From Candidatus Neomarinimicrobiota bacterium (GTDB lineage: Bacteria; Fidelibacterota; Fidelibacteria; Fidelibacterales; Fidelibacteraceae), in contig JAGGVO010000036.1 of NCBI GenBank assembly GCA_021157965.1, positions 1-64,000 on the forward strand: a stretch of 64,000 nucleotides of DNA. Direction: 5' to 3'. The notes below the pieces were generated by a model. It worked only from the letters and a program-made list of their open reading frames with translations, ran no database searches and had not been told where the DNA came from. Both the position numbers and the translations under genes were made by a program. Each line of letters opens with the position of its first letter. The first letter of the stretch is position 1. Below are positions 25,321 to 34,923 of this stretch, one piece after another.

Positions 25321-27399
25321 TTATCCAATGGTGGCATAATCTAATTTATCCCTGTAATGTTTCAAAAAGAAATCCCGGAGGGTTTTGTGCCGGGGCAGTA
25401 GGATTTGAGGGTCTTTATCCACCAGGTTAAAAGCTTCTTTCCGGGCTTTAATCATCACTGGCATATCGCTGACCAGATCGGCAATCTTTAATCCTGAATC
25501 TCCATGTTGCCGTGCACTGAAAAATTCCCCGGGGCCCCGCAGTTGTAAATCCGATTCTGCAATTTCAAAACCATCTGAGCTTTTCTCCAGAATGCGAAGA
25601 CGGGTATTCCCCTGTTCGGTATTTTTCCGGTTCACCAAAAGACAATAGCTTTGCTCGGCTCCACGCCCTACCCGTCCCCGGAGCTGATGAAGCTGGGTGA
25701 GACCAAACCGTTCGGCGTTTTCAATCATCATGATGCCGGCATTGGGGACATCCACTCCAACTTCAATAACTGTCGTGGATACCAGAATATGGATTTTCCC
25801 CTCCTTAAAATCCTTCATCACGGCTTCTTTTTCCCGGGAAGGTGTTTTTCCGTGAAGGAGGGCAACCTTCAAATCGGGAAAGATGACATTCCGTAATTCC
25901 TCAAACCCGGCTTCGGCAGCTTTCAGATCCATTTTTTCGCTTTCACTGATCAGGGGATAAATCACATAAACCTGCCGACCTTTTCGGACTTCTTTCCGGA
26001 TAAAATCATAGGCCCGTGCCAATCCGCCGGGAGATACCACTCTTGTCCTTACTGTTTTACGGCCAGGCGGCATTTCATCAAGGATGGACACATCCATATC
26101 GCCATAGAGGGTTAGCGAGAGGGTTCGCGGGATGGGAGTAGCCGTCATGGATAGTACATGAGGGTTCAGTCCCTTTTTAATCAGCATTCCCCGTTGATCC
26201 ACTCCAAATCGATGTTGTTCATCCACCACCACAAAACCCAATTTCTTAAAATTTACTCCCTCCTGAATTAAAGCATGGGTTCCAATGACAATGGGAGTCT
26301 GCCCGTTGGCAATATGAGTCAGGCTTTCCCTCTTTTGGACAGTACTCAGGCGACCTGTCAGTAGAGCAACAGGTATATTCAGGGGCATAAAAAGCTGGTT
26401 AAAATTTTTGTAATGCTGATTCGCCAGGATTTCGGTGGGTGCCATGATAGCAGTCTGGAAACCGTTATCAATCATAATGGCAGCAGCAGCAGCGGCAACC
26501 AGTGTTTTCCCGCTGCCCACATCCCCCTGCAGCAGGCGGTTCATGATGTAACCTGAGCGTAAATCCTCATAGATTTCCCGGATTACCCGTTTTTGCGCTT
26601 GTGTTAAATCAAAAGGCAGGGAATGATAGAGTTTGTGAATCAATTCGCCGGCATGTGAACATACATAGGGACTCTTCTGCTCCCGGATGGTTTTTTTCTT
26701 GATGGCGAGGAGCAGTTGGAGCATGAATAATTCCTGGAACTTGAAGCGGAACCACCCTCTTTTCAGGGAAGCTTCATCGTCAGGAAAGTGCATTTGGTAC
26801 AGGGCATCCCGATAGGGTAAAATCCGGATATTGTTGAGAACATTATCGGGAAGGGGATCAGGCAATTGAGGTGGACACTGCTTAAAGAGCCTGTAGAAAA
26901 TTCTTCGAAAGACCCGTGAATTGAGTCCGCGTTTTCGCAGTTCCTGAGTCAAAGGATAGACCGGCACCAGCATACCGGTGTTCAACTGATCCCGGTCCAC
27001 AAAATCAAAATCCGGGTGGGTCATGGTGTGGCCGCGGAAAAAATCCACCTTACCGCTGACGGAAATAGTCTCCCCGGGCTTGAGTATTTTCTGAATCCAC
27101 TGATATCCCTGGAACCAGTTCAGGGTCATATAGCCCGTAGCATCTCGTAGTGTTACATGGAGAATTTTCCGGCGCCTGTGCTGCTGGAGAACGCTGTTCA
27201 CCACTTCGCCCACCACAGTGCATTCTTCACCGGTCACCAGATTTCCGATGCTTTTGACTGTAGTCCTATCCAGGTAACGGCGTGGAAAATAGGATAACAA
27301 ATCCTCAACGGTCGTTATGCCCATGTCATTGAGAATCGTTTCCCGGGCATGACCGATATAAGGGACTTTTCCAACATTCTGATCTAAAAAGGGATGCAC
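25321..27399 (-). CDS. recG: ATP-dependent DNA helicase RecG
   Basis: 692-residue superfamily 2 helicase that regresses stalled replication forks and processes branched DNA. It has the N-terminal OB-fold wedge domain (about 60-150), Walker A GDVGSGKT near 297, DEQH box near 399, SMTATPIPRTL, and helicase motifs VSTTVIEVGVDVPNAG and QLRGRVGRG, plus the RecG C-terminal TRG-like region. The only plausible start is GTG at 27399, because the adjacent ATG is out of frame. It starts 6 nt after the DUF4139 gene, so the two are likely cotranscribed. Confidence 0.97.
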   Translation of the reverse strand: MHPFLDQNVGKVPYIGHARETILNDMGITTVEDLLSYFPRRYLDRTTVKSIGNLVTGEECTVVGEVVNSVLQQHRRRKILHVTLRDATGYMTLNWFQGYQWIQKILKPGETISVSGKVDFFRGHTMTHPDFDFVDRDQLNTGMLVPVYPLTQELRKRGLNSRVFRRIFYRLFKQCPPQLPDPLPDNVLNNIRILPYRDALYQMHFPDDEASLKRGWFRFKFQELFMLQLLLAIKKKTIREQKSPYVCSHAGELIHKLYHSLPFDLTQAQKRVIREIYEDLRSGYIMNRLLQGDVGSGKTLVAAAAAAIMIDNGFQTAIMAPTEILANQHYKNFNQLFMPLNIPVALLTGRLSTVQKRESLTHIANGQTPIVIGTHALIQEGVNFKKLGFVVVDEQHRFGVDQRGMLIKKGLNPHVLSMTATPIPRTLSLTLYGDMDVSILDEMPPGRKTVRTRVVSPGGLARAYDFIRKEVRKGRQVYVIYPLISESEKMDLKAAEAGFEELRNVIFPDLKVALLHGKTPSREKEAVMKDFKEGKIHILVSTTVIEVGVDVPNAGIMMIENAERFGLTQLHQLRGRVGRGAEQSYCLLVNRKNTEQGNTRLRILEKSSDGFEIAESDLQLRGPGEFFSARQHGDSGLKIADLVSDMPVMIKARKEAFNLVDKDPQILLPRHKTLRDFFLKHYRDKLDYATIG

Positions 27400-27405
27400 A
27401 TCTTC

Positions 27406-28722
27406 TTACCGGTAACTGACATAACAGGTATATTCAACGGTCACAGATGTCCCTCCTTTCAGAATCAGAGGGATTTCCAGTTCCATTGCGGATTTTTTCT
27501 CTGTTTTATGGCTTGCGTTTTTCACGGTCCAGTTTCCATGCCAGCGGTCCCGAATTTTCACCGGGAGGGTTTTGTTACTCCGATTCCGGATTTCATAGCG
27601 GATGCGGCCTTCCGCCGTCTCTCTTTCCCGCTTATAATCCAGGATAGTCCGTTCATACACCAGATCAAAGGCTTTTCCGGGCGATACAACCAGCGGTTCG
27701 TCGGCCGGGGTGTTGGGAACCGGGACTTCCCCGGCAAAAACACCGTTTTCATCAAAAATCCGGAGAGTCCCCTTGGGAAGAATCAGATCATCCTTGCCGG
27801 TTTTTTTCATCTTCAAAGTTAATTCCAGGTCGGCATGGCAAGGCAGGGAACCCGATGATGAAAAAGAATTGCCGGTTACAATGTACAATTTTTCCGGAGA
27901 CAGTTCCGCCGGTTCAGCCAGGGCTTCCCTGAACTCGGTTCCCGGAAGAAACGTTACAAAGTCTTTGAGTTTGAAAATATAATTATCCCCTGAACTTTGT
28001 GGTGCTTCAGCAACTGAAGCCGCATCGGCGGCATAATTCATCCCCATTCCTTTGGGGGCTCTCATGACCATTTCTTCCCGTCTTATCTTTCCGGTTTTAA
28101 CATCGCCGGCCAGAAGCGTGACTTTCGCATTTGTTAATGTCCCGTTTCCCCGGTTGGTCAGTCGGAACCAGGGTGAAAAAACCGCTTTCTCGTCATTTTT
28201 CCACCGGAGCTCATATTCAGCGGACCAGGAAAAATCACCGGTTTGAAAACCGTAATGCATGGGCACAATGCGTTTTTTTGAAGAGAGTGGGGGAGGACAA
28301 TATTCCAGGGTTTTATCTGCAGGGAGCTCGGGAATTTCATAATAGAGGATATTGGACGGATCAACCAGGAGGATCCCGTCATCTTTTCCTACATAGAGCG
28401 TATTATCCTTGAATTTCAGAAACCGGCCCCGAATATCCAGGCTTTCTTTCAGTACCAGATGGATGTCGGTTCCTTCTTCAAGGTCAAATAAACCGAACCG
28501 GGGATAAGAAAAACGGAGTAATCCTTCCGGTTTCGCTGATTTCCAGACCGTACCCGGCCGTACGTTCATCCCGTAGGTGGGTAAATAAAGCCTTTCACGA
28601 ATTTCTGTGGGCTCCTCTTCGAGGGTCACCCAGGCACCGGCGTGGGGTAAAATCAAGATTTCAGGGACACCGGCCCAGAGTGTTGAGCAGAGAAAAAATA
28701 AAATCATCATCAGGCGAAACAT
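27406..28722 (-). CDS. DUF4139 domain exported protein
   Basis: 438 residues with a signal peptide (about 1-17). The middle contains the DUF4139 pattern: FSWSAEYELRW, FRLTNRGNGTLTNAKVTLLA and GDVKTGKIR, followed by a long beta-rich region ending in GGTSVTVEYTCYVSYR. Family members are periplasmic or surface proteins of unknown function. It lies between valS and recG, which are cytoplasmic housekeeping genes, so the context gives no hint. A GGAGGTG site precedes the ATG at 28722. Confidence 0.8.
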   Translation of the reverse strand: MFRLMMILFFLCSTLWAGVPEILILPHAGAWVTLEEEPTEIRERLYLPTYGMNVRPGTVWKSAKPEGLLRFSYPRFGLFDLEEGTDIHLVLKESLDIRGRFLKFKDNTLYVGKDDGILLVDPSNILYYEIPELPADKTLEYCPPPLSSKKRIVPMHYGFQTGDFSWSAEYELRWKNDEKAVFSPWFRLTNRGNGTLTNAKVTLLAGDVKTGKIRREEMVMRAPKGMGMNYAADAASVAEAPQSSGDNYIFKLKDFVTFLPGTEFREALAEPAELSPEKLYIVTGNSFSSSGSLPCHADLELTLKMKKTGKDDLILPKGTLRIFDENGVFAGEVPVPNTPADEPLVVSPGKAFDLVYERTILDYKRERETAEGRIRYEIRNRSNKTLPVKIRDRWHGNWTVKNASHKTEKKSAMELEIPLILKGGTSVTVEYTCYVSYR

Positions 28723-28752
28723 AAAACACCTCCATCCAGGGTTAAAAACCCT

Positions 28753-31407
28753 TTAGTCGTCCAGGCGTGCCAGATTTGCCCTGAGCAGGGAGAGATTTTC
28801 TTCCATGGATTTTCTCTTATCCCGTTCATACTGAACGACATTTTCCGGGGCTTTACGGACAAAATTGGGATTAAGCAATTTGTTCCGCACGCCGGACAGG
28901 CGTTTTTCCAGGTTATCAATCTCTTTTTTCAACCGGCTCTTTTCCTTATCCACATCAATCAGGCCTGCCAGAGGGACATAAATTTCAAGGTTTTTAACGA
29001 CTGCAGCGGCACTGAGTTTCGGTTTTTCAAGATTTTCTTCAATAGTCAGACTCCGGACTTTCGCCAGGGCACGGATATATTCTTCTTTTTCCCGGAGGAT
29101 ATCCCTTTGAAAAGTGTTTCCTCCATGAATCAGGACATCAGCTTTTTTGGAGGGAGGGACAGTCATCTCGCTGCGGATGGTTCGGATTGCCGTAATCACA
29201 TCCATCAAGAGCCGCATTTCTTCATTTGTCTTATCCACACCGGGAATCCTGGGAATTTCCGGCCAATCGCTCATCACAATATCCGGTTCATCCTCTTGTT
29301 TGACCGATTGCCAGATTTCTTCAGTAATAAAGGGAGCAAAGGGGTGAAGGAGTTTGAGAATGTTTCTAAGCACAAAGACAGCCGTACCCAGGGAACTCTT
29401 TTTCCTATCGGGATCATCCCCGTAAAAGCGGGATTTGATCAGTTCAATATACCAATCGCAAAAGTAGCTCCAGGTGAAATCATAAATATCCTTGGCTGCA
29501 TCATTAAACCGGTATTTCTCCAGATTTTTATTCACCGATTTAATCGTGTCCTGCAGCTTACCCAGAATCCAGATGTCCGGTGTTTCCAGATTTTTATTCC
29601 AGGGATTATAGGTTTTGAAATCATAATCCCGGGGGCGGTTCATCAGGACAAAGCGGCTGGCGTTCCAGAGTTTATTCATAAAATTCCGCCCGACTTCAAT
29701 CCGGTTTTCATCGAAGAGAATATCCTGTCCCTGAGGTGCAATCAGCATGATCCCGAACCGCAGGGCATCGGCGCCAAAGCGGTCAATCAAATCGAGGGGA
29801 TCAGGAGAATTCCCCAGAGACTTGCTCATTTTCCGTCCCTGGGCATCACGAATGAGTCCGGTAAAGTAAACATTCTTAAAAGGAATCTCGCCTGCAAATT
29901 CGAGCCCGGCCATAATCATGCGGGCAACCCAGAAAAAGATGATATCCGGTGCCGTTACCAGGTCATTCGTGGGGTAGTAATATTTCAGATCATCCGTCTT
30001 TTCCGGCCATCCTAAAGTGGAAAAAGGCCACAGCCAGGAGCTGAACCAGGTATCCAAAACATCTTCATCCTGTTTAATTTTTTCTGAACCGCATTTCGGA
30101 CACCGTTCAGGATCTTCCCGGAGAGCATTTTCCCAGCCACAGGCCTTACAAGTAAACACAGGTATCCGGTGCCCCCACCACAATTGACGGCTGATGCACC
30201 AATCCTTTATATTTTCAAGCCAGTGATTATAGGTTTTCACCCAACGGTTCGGACTGAACTGAATGTGCCCTTCATTGACCGCTTTCAGGGCTGGTTTGGC
30301 CAGCTCTTCCATTTTCACGAACCACTGTTCCGAAACCCGGGGCTCGATTGGAACATCGGCCCGTTCACTGTAACCTACTTTATGGATATACTTTTCTACT
30401 TTTATAAGGACACCCTGTTTTTCCAGTTCCTTAACAATTTTCTTCCGGGCTTCTTCCCGTGTTAATCCCTCATAATCTGTCCCGGCAGATTCATTCAGAG
30501 TGGCATCGGGGTTAAAAATGTTGATAAAAGGCAGATCGTGGCGCCGACCGATTTCATAATCGTTGGGATCGTGGCAGGGCGTGATTTTCAGGGCGCCGGT
30601 CCCAAATTCCCGGTCAACATACGCATCGGCAATGATGGGAATTTCCCGGTTAGCCACAGGCAGGATCAGGGTTTTACCAATAAAATCCCTGTATCGTTTA
30701 TCTTCAGGATGAACGGCTACAGCCGAATCCCCCAGCATGGTTTCGGGCCGGGTTGTGGCAATTGTGAGGCCTTTGGAAGGATCCTCCTTCAGAGGATAAC
30801 GGATATGCCACAGGTGGCCGTGGACTTCCTTATAAATCACCTCTTCGTCGGAAAGCGCTGTCAGTGAAACAGGGCACCAGTTCACAATGCGGGTACCTTT
30901 ATAAATATAGCCTTTTTCATACAAGCGCACGAAAACTTCCCGGACCGCTTTCGAGAGTCCTTCATCCAGAGTAAAGCGCTCGCGGGACCAATCACAGGAG
31001 ACCCCCAATTTTTTCAGTTGTTTAATAATAATCCCGCCGTACCGGGCTTTCCAGTCCCACACAAGTTTCAGAAAATCCTCCCTGGAATACTCTTTCCGGC
31101 TTTTTCCCTTTCGGCGCAAATCTTTTTCCACAGCAGTCTGAGTCGCGATTCCCGCATGGTCGGTACCCGGCAGCCAAAGAGTTTCATATCCCTCCATGCG
31201 AGCTTTGCGAACCAGAATATCCTGAAGAGTATTATTTAAAACGTGTCCCATGGTCAGCATTCCGGTCACATTAGGTGGTGGAATCATGATCGTATAAGGT
31301 TTTTTATCCGGATTTGGTTCGGAATGGAAATAATTCTTCTCTGTCCACACTCTGTACCATTTGTCTTCAACCTGATTGGGATCGTATAATTTGGATAATT
31401 CTTTCAT
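28753..31407 (-). CDS. valS: Valyl-tRNA synthetase
   Basis: 884 residues from the ATG at 31407. Class I synthetase with the HIGH-type motif in PPPNVTGMLTMGHVL, the editing domain in the middle (TTRPETMLGDSAVAVHP), KMSKS as GRKMSKSLGNS, an anticodon-binding domain, and the ValS-specific C-terminal coiled coil (VDKEKSRLKKEIDNLEKRL). It charges tRNA-Val and edits Thr. The open frame reaches a TTG at 31440, but MKELSKLYDP is the normal ValS start; AAAGGA lies rather far (13 nt) upstream. No T-box leader was seen. Confidence 0.97.
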   Translation of the reverse strand: MKELSKLYDPNQVEDKWYRVWTEKNYFHSEPNPDKKPYTIMIPPPNVTGMLTMGHVLNNTLQDILVRKARMEGYETLWLPGTDHAGIATQTAVEKDLRRKGKSRKEYSREDFLKLVWDWKARYGGIIIKQLKKLGVSCDWSRERFTLDEGLSKAVREVFVRLYEKGYIYKGTRIVNWCPVSLTALSDEEVIYKEVHGHLWHIRYPLKEDPSKGLTIATTRPETMLGDSAVAVHPEDKRYRDFIGKTLILPVANREIPIIADAYVDREFGTGALKITPCHDPNDYEIGRRHDLPFINIFNPDATLNESAGTDYEGLTREEARKKIVKELEKQGVLIKVEKYIHKVGYSERADVPIEPRVSEQWFVKMEELAKPALKAVNEGHIQFSPNRWVKTYNHWLENIKDWCISRQLWWGHRIPVFTCKACGWENALREDPERCPKCGSEKIKQDEDVLDTWFSSWLWPFSTLGWPEKTDDLKYYYPTNDLVTAPDIIFFWVARMIMAGLEFAGEIPFKNVYFTGLIRDAQGRKMSKSLGNSPDPLDLIDRFGADALRFGIMLIAPQGQDILFDENRIEVGRNFMNKLWNASRFVLMNRPRDYDFKTYNPWNKNLETPDIWILGKLQDTIKSVNKNLEKYRFNDAAKDIYDFTWSYFCDWYIELIKSRFYGDDPDRKKSSLGTAVFVLRNILKLLHPFAPFITEEIWQSVKQEDEPDIVMSDWPEIPRIPGVDKTNEEMRLLMDVITAIRTIRSEMTVPPSKKADVLIHGGNTFQRDILREKEEYIRALAKVRSLTIEENLEKPKLSAAAVVKNLEIYVPLAGLIDVDKEKSRLKKEIDNLEKRLSGVRNKLLNPNFVRKAPENVVQYERDKRKSMEENLSLLRANLARLDD

Positions 31408-32078
31408 AGATAGGTGCACATCCTTTTTTTCGATTGTCAATAATTTATTAATTTATAAAACAAATTTGAGAATTGGAAATGGAACCTTGGGACATTAAGA
31501 GGTTACCCGCTTTGCTCATGTTTATGGATTCATGGGTTGAAGAGTCAGTACGCAGATAACAGTTGGTGATAAATTCTACTATCCCTATATAGGAAGAAGG
31601 TTACTCGTAAGTCCCCAAGAGGTTAAAATAAGCCCACACCCGGTAAAAAGCAAGATTATATTATTTATAATATATAAACAAGTGTGATTAAAGTTTATAT
31701 CATGACACCGTACTTTTATATTTTGTCCCTTTCGCCCCCAAATATCAACACTCAACTCAATGCATCATTCATAATTTATCATTCTTCATTCAAAAAAAGC
31801 CTGCAGCACATATTTTTGATGAATCCGTTTGTCACGGTGGGTACCTGCCCCCGGGTTCAGCCTTCCTCTCACGGGAGGCCTGGCTTCCGCCGGGATGAGC
31901 GTTGGTTCCCATAGATTCAATGTTGATTCTCAAAAAATTTGGCTGCAGGCCATCTAATTCAAAGTATTGGAGTTTTCACCGATTTGCAAGATTTTTTGGG
32001 AGATTTTTCTGAATTTTCCCCTTGATTTTTTCCAAATTCATTCATTTCAGTTTGTCATGAATTTTTCTAAATTTCGGC
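31408..32078. other. Long intergenic region, no gene recognised
   Basis: About 670 nt between divergent valS and the GNAT gene. It is AT-rich with an AT palindrome around 31655-31680 and an unusual GC-rich patch at 31845-31900 that can form short hairpins (CCTCTCACGGGAGG; CCTGGC-TTCC-GCCGGG). TTTATGGATTCATGGGTT at 31521-31538 is nearly the inverse of a segment at 34251-34267. Short frames inside look random. Confidence 0.5.
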
Positions 32079-32510
32079 ATGAAGAAATTCACCATTCGGA
32101 CATACAGGATCTCTGATTATGAGGCAGTACAAAATCTTTGGAAAGCTGCCGGACTTTATCTATCTCTTTCGGACACACGAGAAGAACTGCACCGGATGCT
32201 GGACAAACATCCGGAATTATTTTTAATTGCAGAACAGAAGGGAATCCTTGTTGGAACGGTTTTGGGTTCTTTTGACGGCAGGCGCGGATATATCCACCAC
32301 CTTGCGGTCCTTCCTGAGTATCAACATCGCGGCATTGGAACTTTCCTTTTAAAAACCCTTGAAGAGAAATACCGGTCAATGGACGTTGTAAAAATCCATC
32401 TGTTTATTGAAACGGAAAATGCTGAAGTGGAAAGTTATTATCAAAAACTTGGCTGGTATCGCCGGGATGATTTGATTATGATGAGCAAAACCCTGCGGAC
32501 AGATAATTGA
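32079..32510 (+). CDS. GNAT family N-acetyltransferase
   Basis: 143 residues covering one GNAT fold. Motif A reads IHHLAVLPEYQHRGIGTFLL, with the acetyl-CoA pyrophosphate loop QHRGIG, and the C-terminal strand has YYQKLGWYRR. It transfers an acetyl group from acetyl-CoA to an amine; the substrate is not predictable, though the layout resembles small YpeA-type or RimI-like enzymes. The ATG at 32079 has no obvious Shine-Dalgarno. Its stop overlaps the TTG start of mqnC as TTGA, pointing to coupled translation. Confidence 0.9.
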   Translation: MKKFTIRTYRISDYEAVQNLWKAAGLYLSLSDTREELHRMLDKHPELFLIAEQKGILVGTVLGSFDGRRGYIHHLAVLPEYQHRGIGTFLLKTLEEKYRSMDVVKIHLFIETENAEVESYYQKLGWYRRDDLIMMSKTLRTDN

Positions 32511-33619
32511 CAGCAGACATATATCCCCTTTTTAAAAAAATCGAATCCGGAGAACGCATAAACCGGAAAGAAGGGTTAATGCTGATGCGCTGCCATGATC
32601 TTTCCTTACTGGCCGTCATAGCAGATATTCTCCGCAGACGTTTTCATCCCCATAACCGCATAACGTACATTGTAGACAGAAATATCAATTACACCAATAT
32701 TTGCACGGCCGGTTGTGCATTCTGTGCCTTTCATTGTCCGCCGGGATCTGAGAAAGGATATGTGTTGTCCCGTGAAAAACTGGCGGAGAAAATTGAGGAA
32801 ACGAAATCCCTGGGGGGAATTCAGATCCTTTTGCAGGGTGGCTTGAATCCTGCATTAACGCTGGAATGGTTTGAAGACCTTTTCCAGTGGATCAAAAAGG
32901 AGCACCCTATTCATATTCACGGACTCAGTCCACCTGAAATTCTCTTTCTTTCAAAACAATCCGGACTCTCTGTGGAAGAAACCCTGAAAAGGCTTTTAGC
33001 TGCAGGCCTGGATTCAATTCCCGGAGGCGGTGCGGAGATTTTGGTCGACACGGCCCGAAAACGAATGAATGCCCACAGAAAAGCAAGCAGTGATGCCTGG
33101 CTTCATGTGATGAAAACAGCCCATCGGCTGGGAGTCCTCACGACTGCTACCATGATGTTCGGTGCCGGGGAAACCCCGGAAGAAAGGCTGGAGCACTTAT
33201 TGAAAATCAGAGCCCTACAGGATAAGGCGATAGCCCGCCGGCAAAGCACAGATCAGGATTCAGACAAAACGGGTTATTTTACCGCTTTTATTCCCTGGGT
33301 TTATCAGCCCGCCCAAACCCGGCTGGGAGGGGAAAAAGCATCTTCCTTCGAATATCTGAAAATAGTGGCTGTATCACGCATCCTGCTGGACAATATTCCC
33401 AATCTTCAAGCCAGCTGGGTCACTCAGGGGGAGCGGATCAGTCAGCTTGCACTCCACATGGGATGTAACGACCTCGGATCAACAATGATCGAAGAAAATG
33501 TCGTCGCCGCAACCGGCGTTAAATTTTCAATGTCCCCTGAACGAATGGAAGAATTCATTCGTGCTGAAGGTTTTATCCCGGTCCGCCGGAATCAGGCTTA
33601 TGAAATGATTGGACAATAA
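32507..33619 (+). CDS. mqnC: Cyclic dehypoxanthinyl futalosine synthase
   Basis: 370 residues. Radical SAM enzyme of the futalosine pathway to menaquinone, cyclising dehypoxanthine futalosine. The cluster motif is C66-x3-C70-x2-C73 in NICTAGCAFCAFHC. The family-typical GLDSIPGGGAEIL, FTAFIPWVYQP and the C-terminal NDLGSTMIEENVVAATG follow. MqnE is related but has a different pattern here. The start is TTG, overlapping the GNAT stop. No other mqn gene is in the window. Menaquinone would imply a membrane electron chain beside the soluble hydrogenase. Confidence 0.93.
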   Translation: MTADIYPLFKKIESGERINRKEGLMLMRCHDLSLLAVIADILRRRFHPHNRITYIVDRNINYTNICTAGCAFCAFHCPPGSEKGYVLSREKLAEKIEETKSLGGIQILLQGGLNPALTLEWFEDLFQWIKKEHPIHIHGLSPPEILFLSKQSGLSVEETLKRLLAAGLDSIPGGGAEILVDTARKRMNAHRKASSDAWLHVMKTAHRLGVLTTATMMFGAGETPEERLEHLLKIRALQDKAIARRQSTDQDSDKTGYFTAFIPWVYQPAQTRLGGEKASSFEYLKIVAVSRILLDNIPNLQASWVTQGERISQLALHMGCNDLGSTMIEENVVAATGVKFSMSPERMEEFIRAEGFIPVRRNQAYEMIGQ

Positions 33620-33653
33620 TCCAATACAAAACTCAGTATATAAGGAGTCCATA

Positions 33654-34034
33654 ATGGCAAAAGCAGATGGTTTATCCCTGCCCTTTGAAAAACCGGAGAA
33701 AATCCGGACAGACCTGCTGGAACCTATTCCCTATTCGGGTAATGAGCAGGTCATAACTCTGGAGTATCCCGAATTCAGCGCTGTGTGTCCCTACAGCGGA
33801 CTACCGGACATTGCCCATGTGACCATTGAATATATCCCCAGTGATAAAATTATCGAGCTTAAATCTCTGAAATACTACTTCATTTCATTCCGCAATGTCG
33901 GTATTTATCAAGAAGATATGACCAATCGGGTTTATGAGGATCTTAAAAAAGTACTCGCCCCTAAAAAACTCAAAGTTAAAACAATTTATAATGTCCGGGG
34001 GGGGATAGAAACGACGTGTGTTATCGGAAATTGA
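33654..34034 (+). CDS. queF: NADPH-dependent 7-cyano-7-deazaguanine reductase
   Basis: 126 residues, the short (type I) QueF form with a single tunnelling fold. It reduces preQ0 to preQ1 for queuosine in tRNA. C45 in AVCPYSGLPD forms the thioimide with the nitrile, D52 is the proton donor, and ELKSLK (68-73) is the QueF signature. SFRNVGIYQEDMTNRVYEDL completes the family pattern. The ATG at 33654 follows AAGGAG; an in-frame ATG 45 nt upstream inside the mqnC end is less likely. It is third in the GNAT-mqnC-queF run. Confidence 0.96.
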   Translation: MAKADGLSLPFEKPEKIRTDLLEPIPYSGNEQVITLEYPEFSAVCPYSGLPDIAHVTIEYIPSDKIIELKSLKYYFISFRNVGIYQEDMTNRVYEDLKKVLAPKKLKVKTIYNVRGGIETTCVIGN

Positions 34035-34338
34035 GAATGGCCCATTGATACGAGGGGTAGACGGAGAGGTGAGGGTACGAAAATTCAAAAGAATAAAAAT
34101 AAGATATATTAAAAATAATATTATCTTGCATTTGATTGTAGACAGGATTATTTTATCTTCGGGGGAGCATATATATAATCATCATTCTATATAGTGAGAT
34201 AAGAATTTTATAAATATATCCTTTATTCTGACCCAACTTATGAGCTTATGAACCCATGGATTCATAACTCTGCAGCCTGTAACCCGCAACACTCATGAAA
34301 CCATAAACCAGGCATCCGGAGCGCAGCAACACTGAGGT
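34035..34338. other. Intergenic region between convergent operons
   Basis: About 300 AT-rich nucleotides with no coding frame or clear terminator. AACCCATGGATTCATAA at 34251-34267 is nearly the inverse of 31521-31538. Nothing else recognisable was seen. Confidence 0.5.
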
Positions 34339-34923
34339 TTAGATATCAATATTCAGTAATTTCTTTCGAATTTTGTCAGATTGAATAAAAATGTTGTCAT
34401 GGAGAGACCCGCCGTGGGAGTCCATAGTTACCACTGCCGGAAAGTTCCGGACATCAATCACCCACATAGCTTCCGGTACGCCAAATTCTTCCAGTTTGAG
34501 CACTGTATAAACCTTCACAACCGATTCGGCGATCAGAGTAGCCAGTCCACCGATAGCATGAAGATATACGGCACCGTTTTCCTCCAGGGCTTTAAGGGTC
34601 CCTTGCCCCATTCCCCCTTTACCAATCACTCCGCGGAGTCCGTATTCCTGAATAACAATTCCCTGATAGGGTTCTTCACGAATGGATGTAGTGGGTCCTG
34701 CAGCCACAAATTCCCAGCTATCTCCGGTTTTCTTTACAACGGGACCGCAGTGATAGATCATGGTATCTTTCAGCAGATTCCGGACAAAATCGGGTTTTTC
34801 TTTCACAAGCCAGGCATGAGCTGCATCCCGGCCGGTTACCAGGCGTCCGTTCAATAATACCTCATCACCGACTTTGAGTATTCGGATTGACTTTTCATCG
34901 ACGGGAAGTTTCAATTCAATCAT
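34339..34923 (-). CDS. Class I (Fe-S) fumarate hydratase, beta (C-terminal) subunit
   Basis: 194 residues matching the C-terminal half of class I fumarases and the beta subunit of L-tartrate dehydratase. Seen: GRLVTGRDAAH, YHCGPVV, AAGPTTSIREEPYQ, and the catalytic loop GVIGKGGMG. Together with the alpha subunit it interconverts fumarate and malate with a [4Fe-4S] cluster. Its ATG at 34923 overlaps the alpha-subunit stop by 8 nt. A tartrate dehydratase cannot be excluded by sequence alone, but linkage to korAB favours a TCA-type fumarase. Confidence 0.92.
   Translation of the reverse strand: MIELKLPVDEKSIRILKVGDEVLLNGRLVTGRDAAHAWLVKEKPDFVRNLLKDTMIYHCGPVVKKTGDSWEFVAAGPTTSIREEPYQGIVIQEYGLRGVIGKGGMGQGTLKALEENGAVYLHAIGGLATLIAESVVKVYTVLKLEEFGVPEAMWVIDVRNFPAVVTMDSHGGSLHDNIFIQSDKIRKKLLNIDI

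Noticed and set aside
29107-30015. 302-codon open frame on the plus strand
   Set aside because: Antisense to valS.
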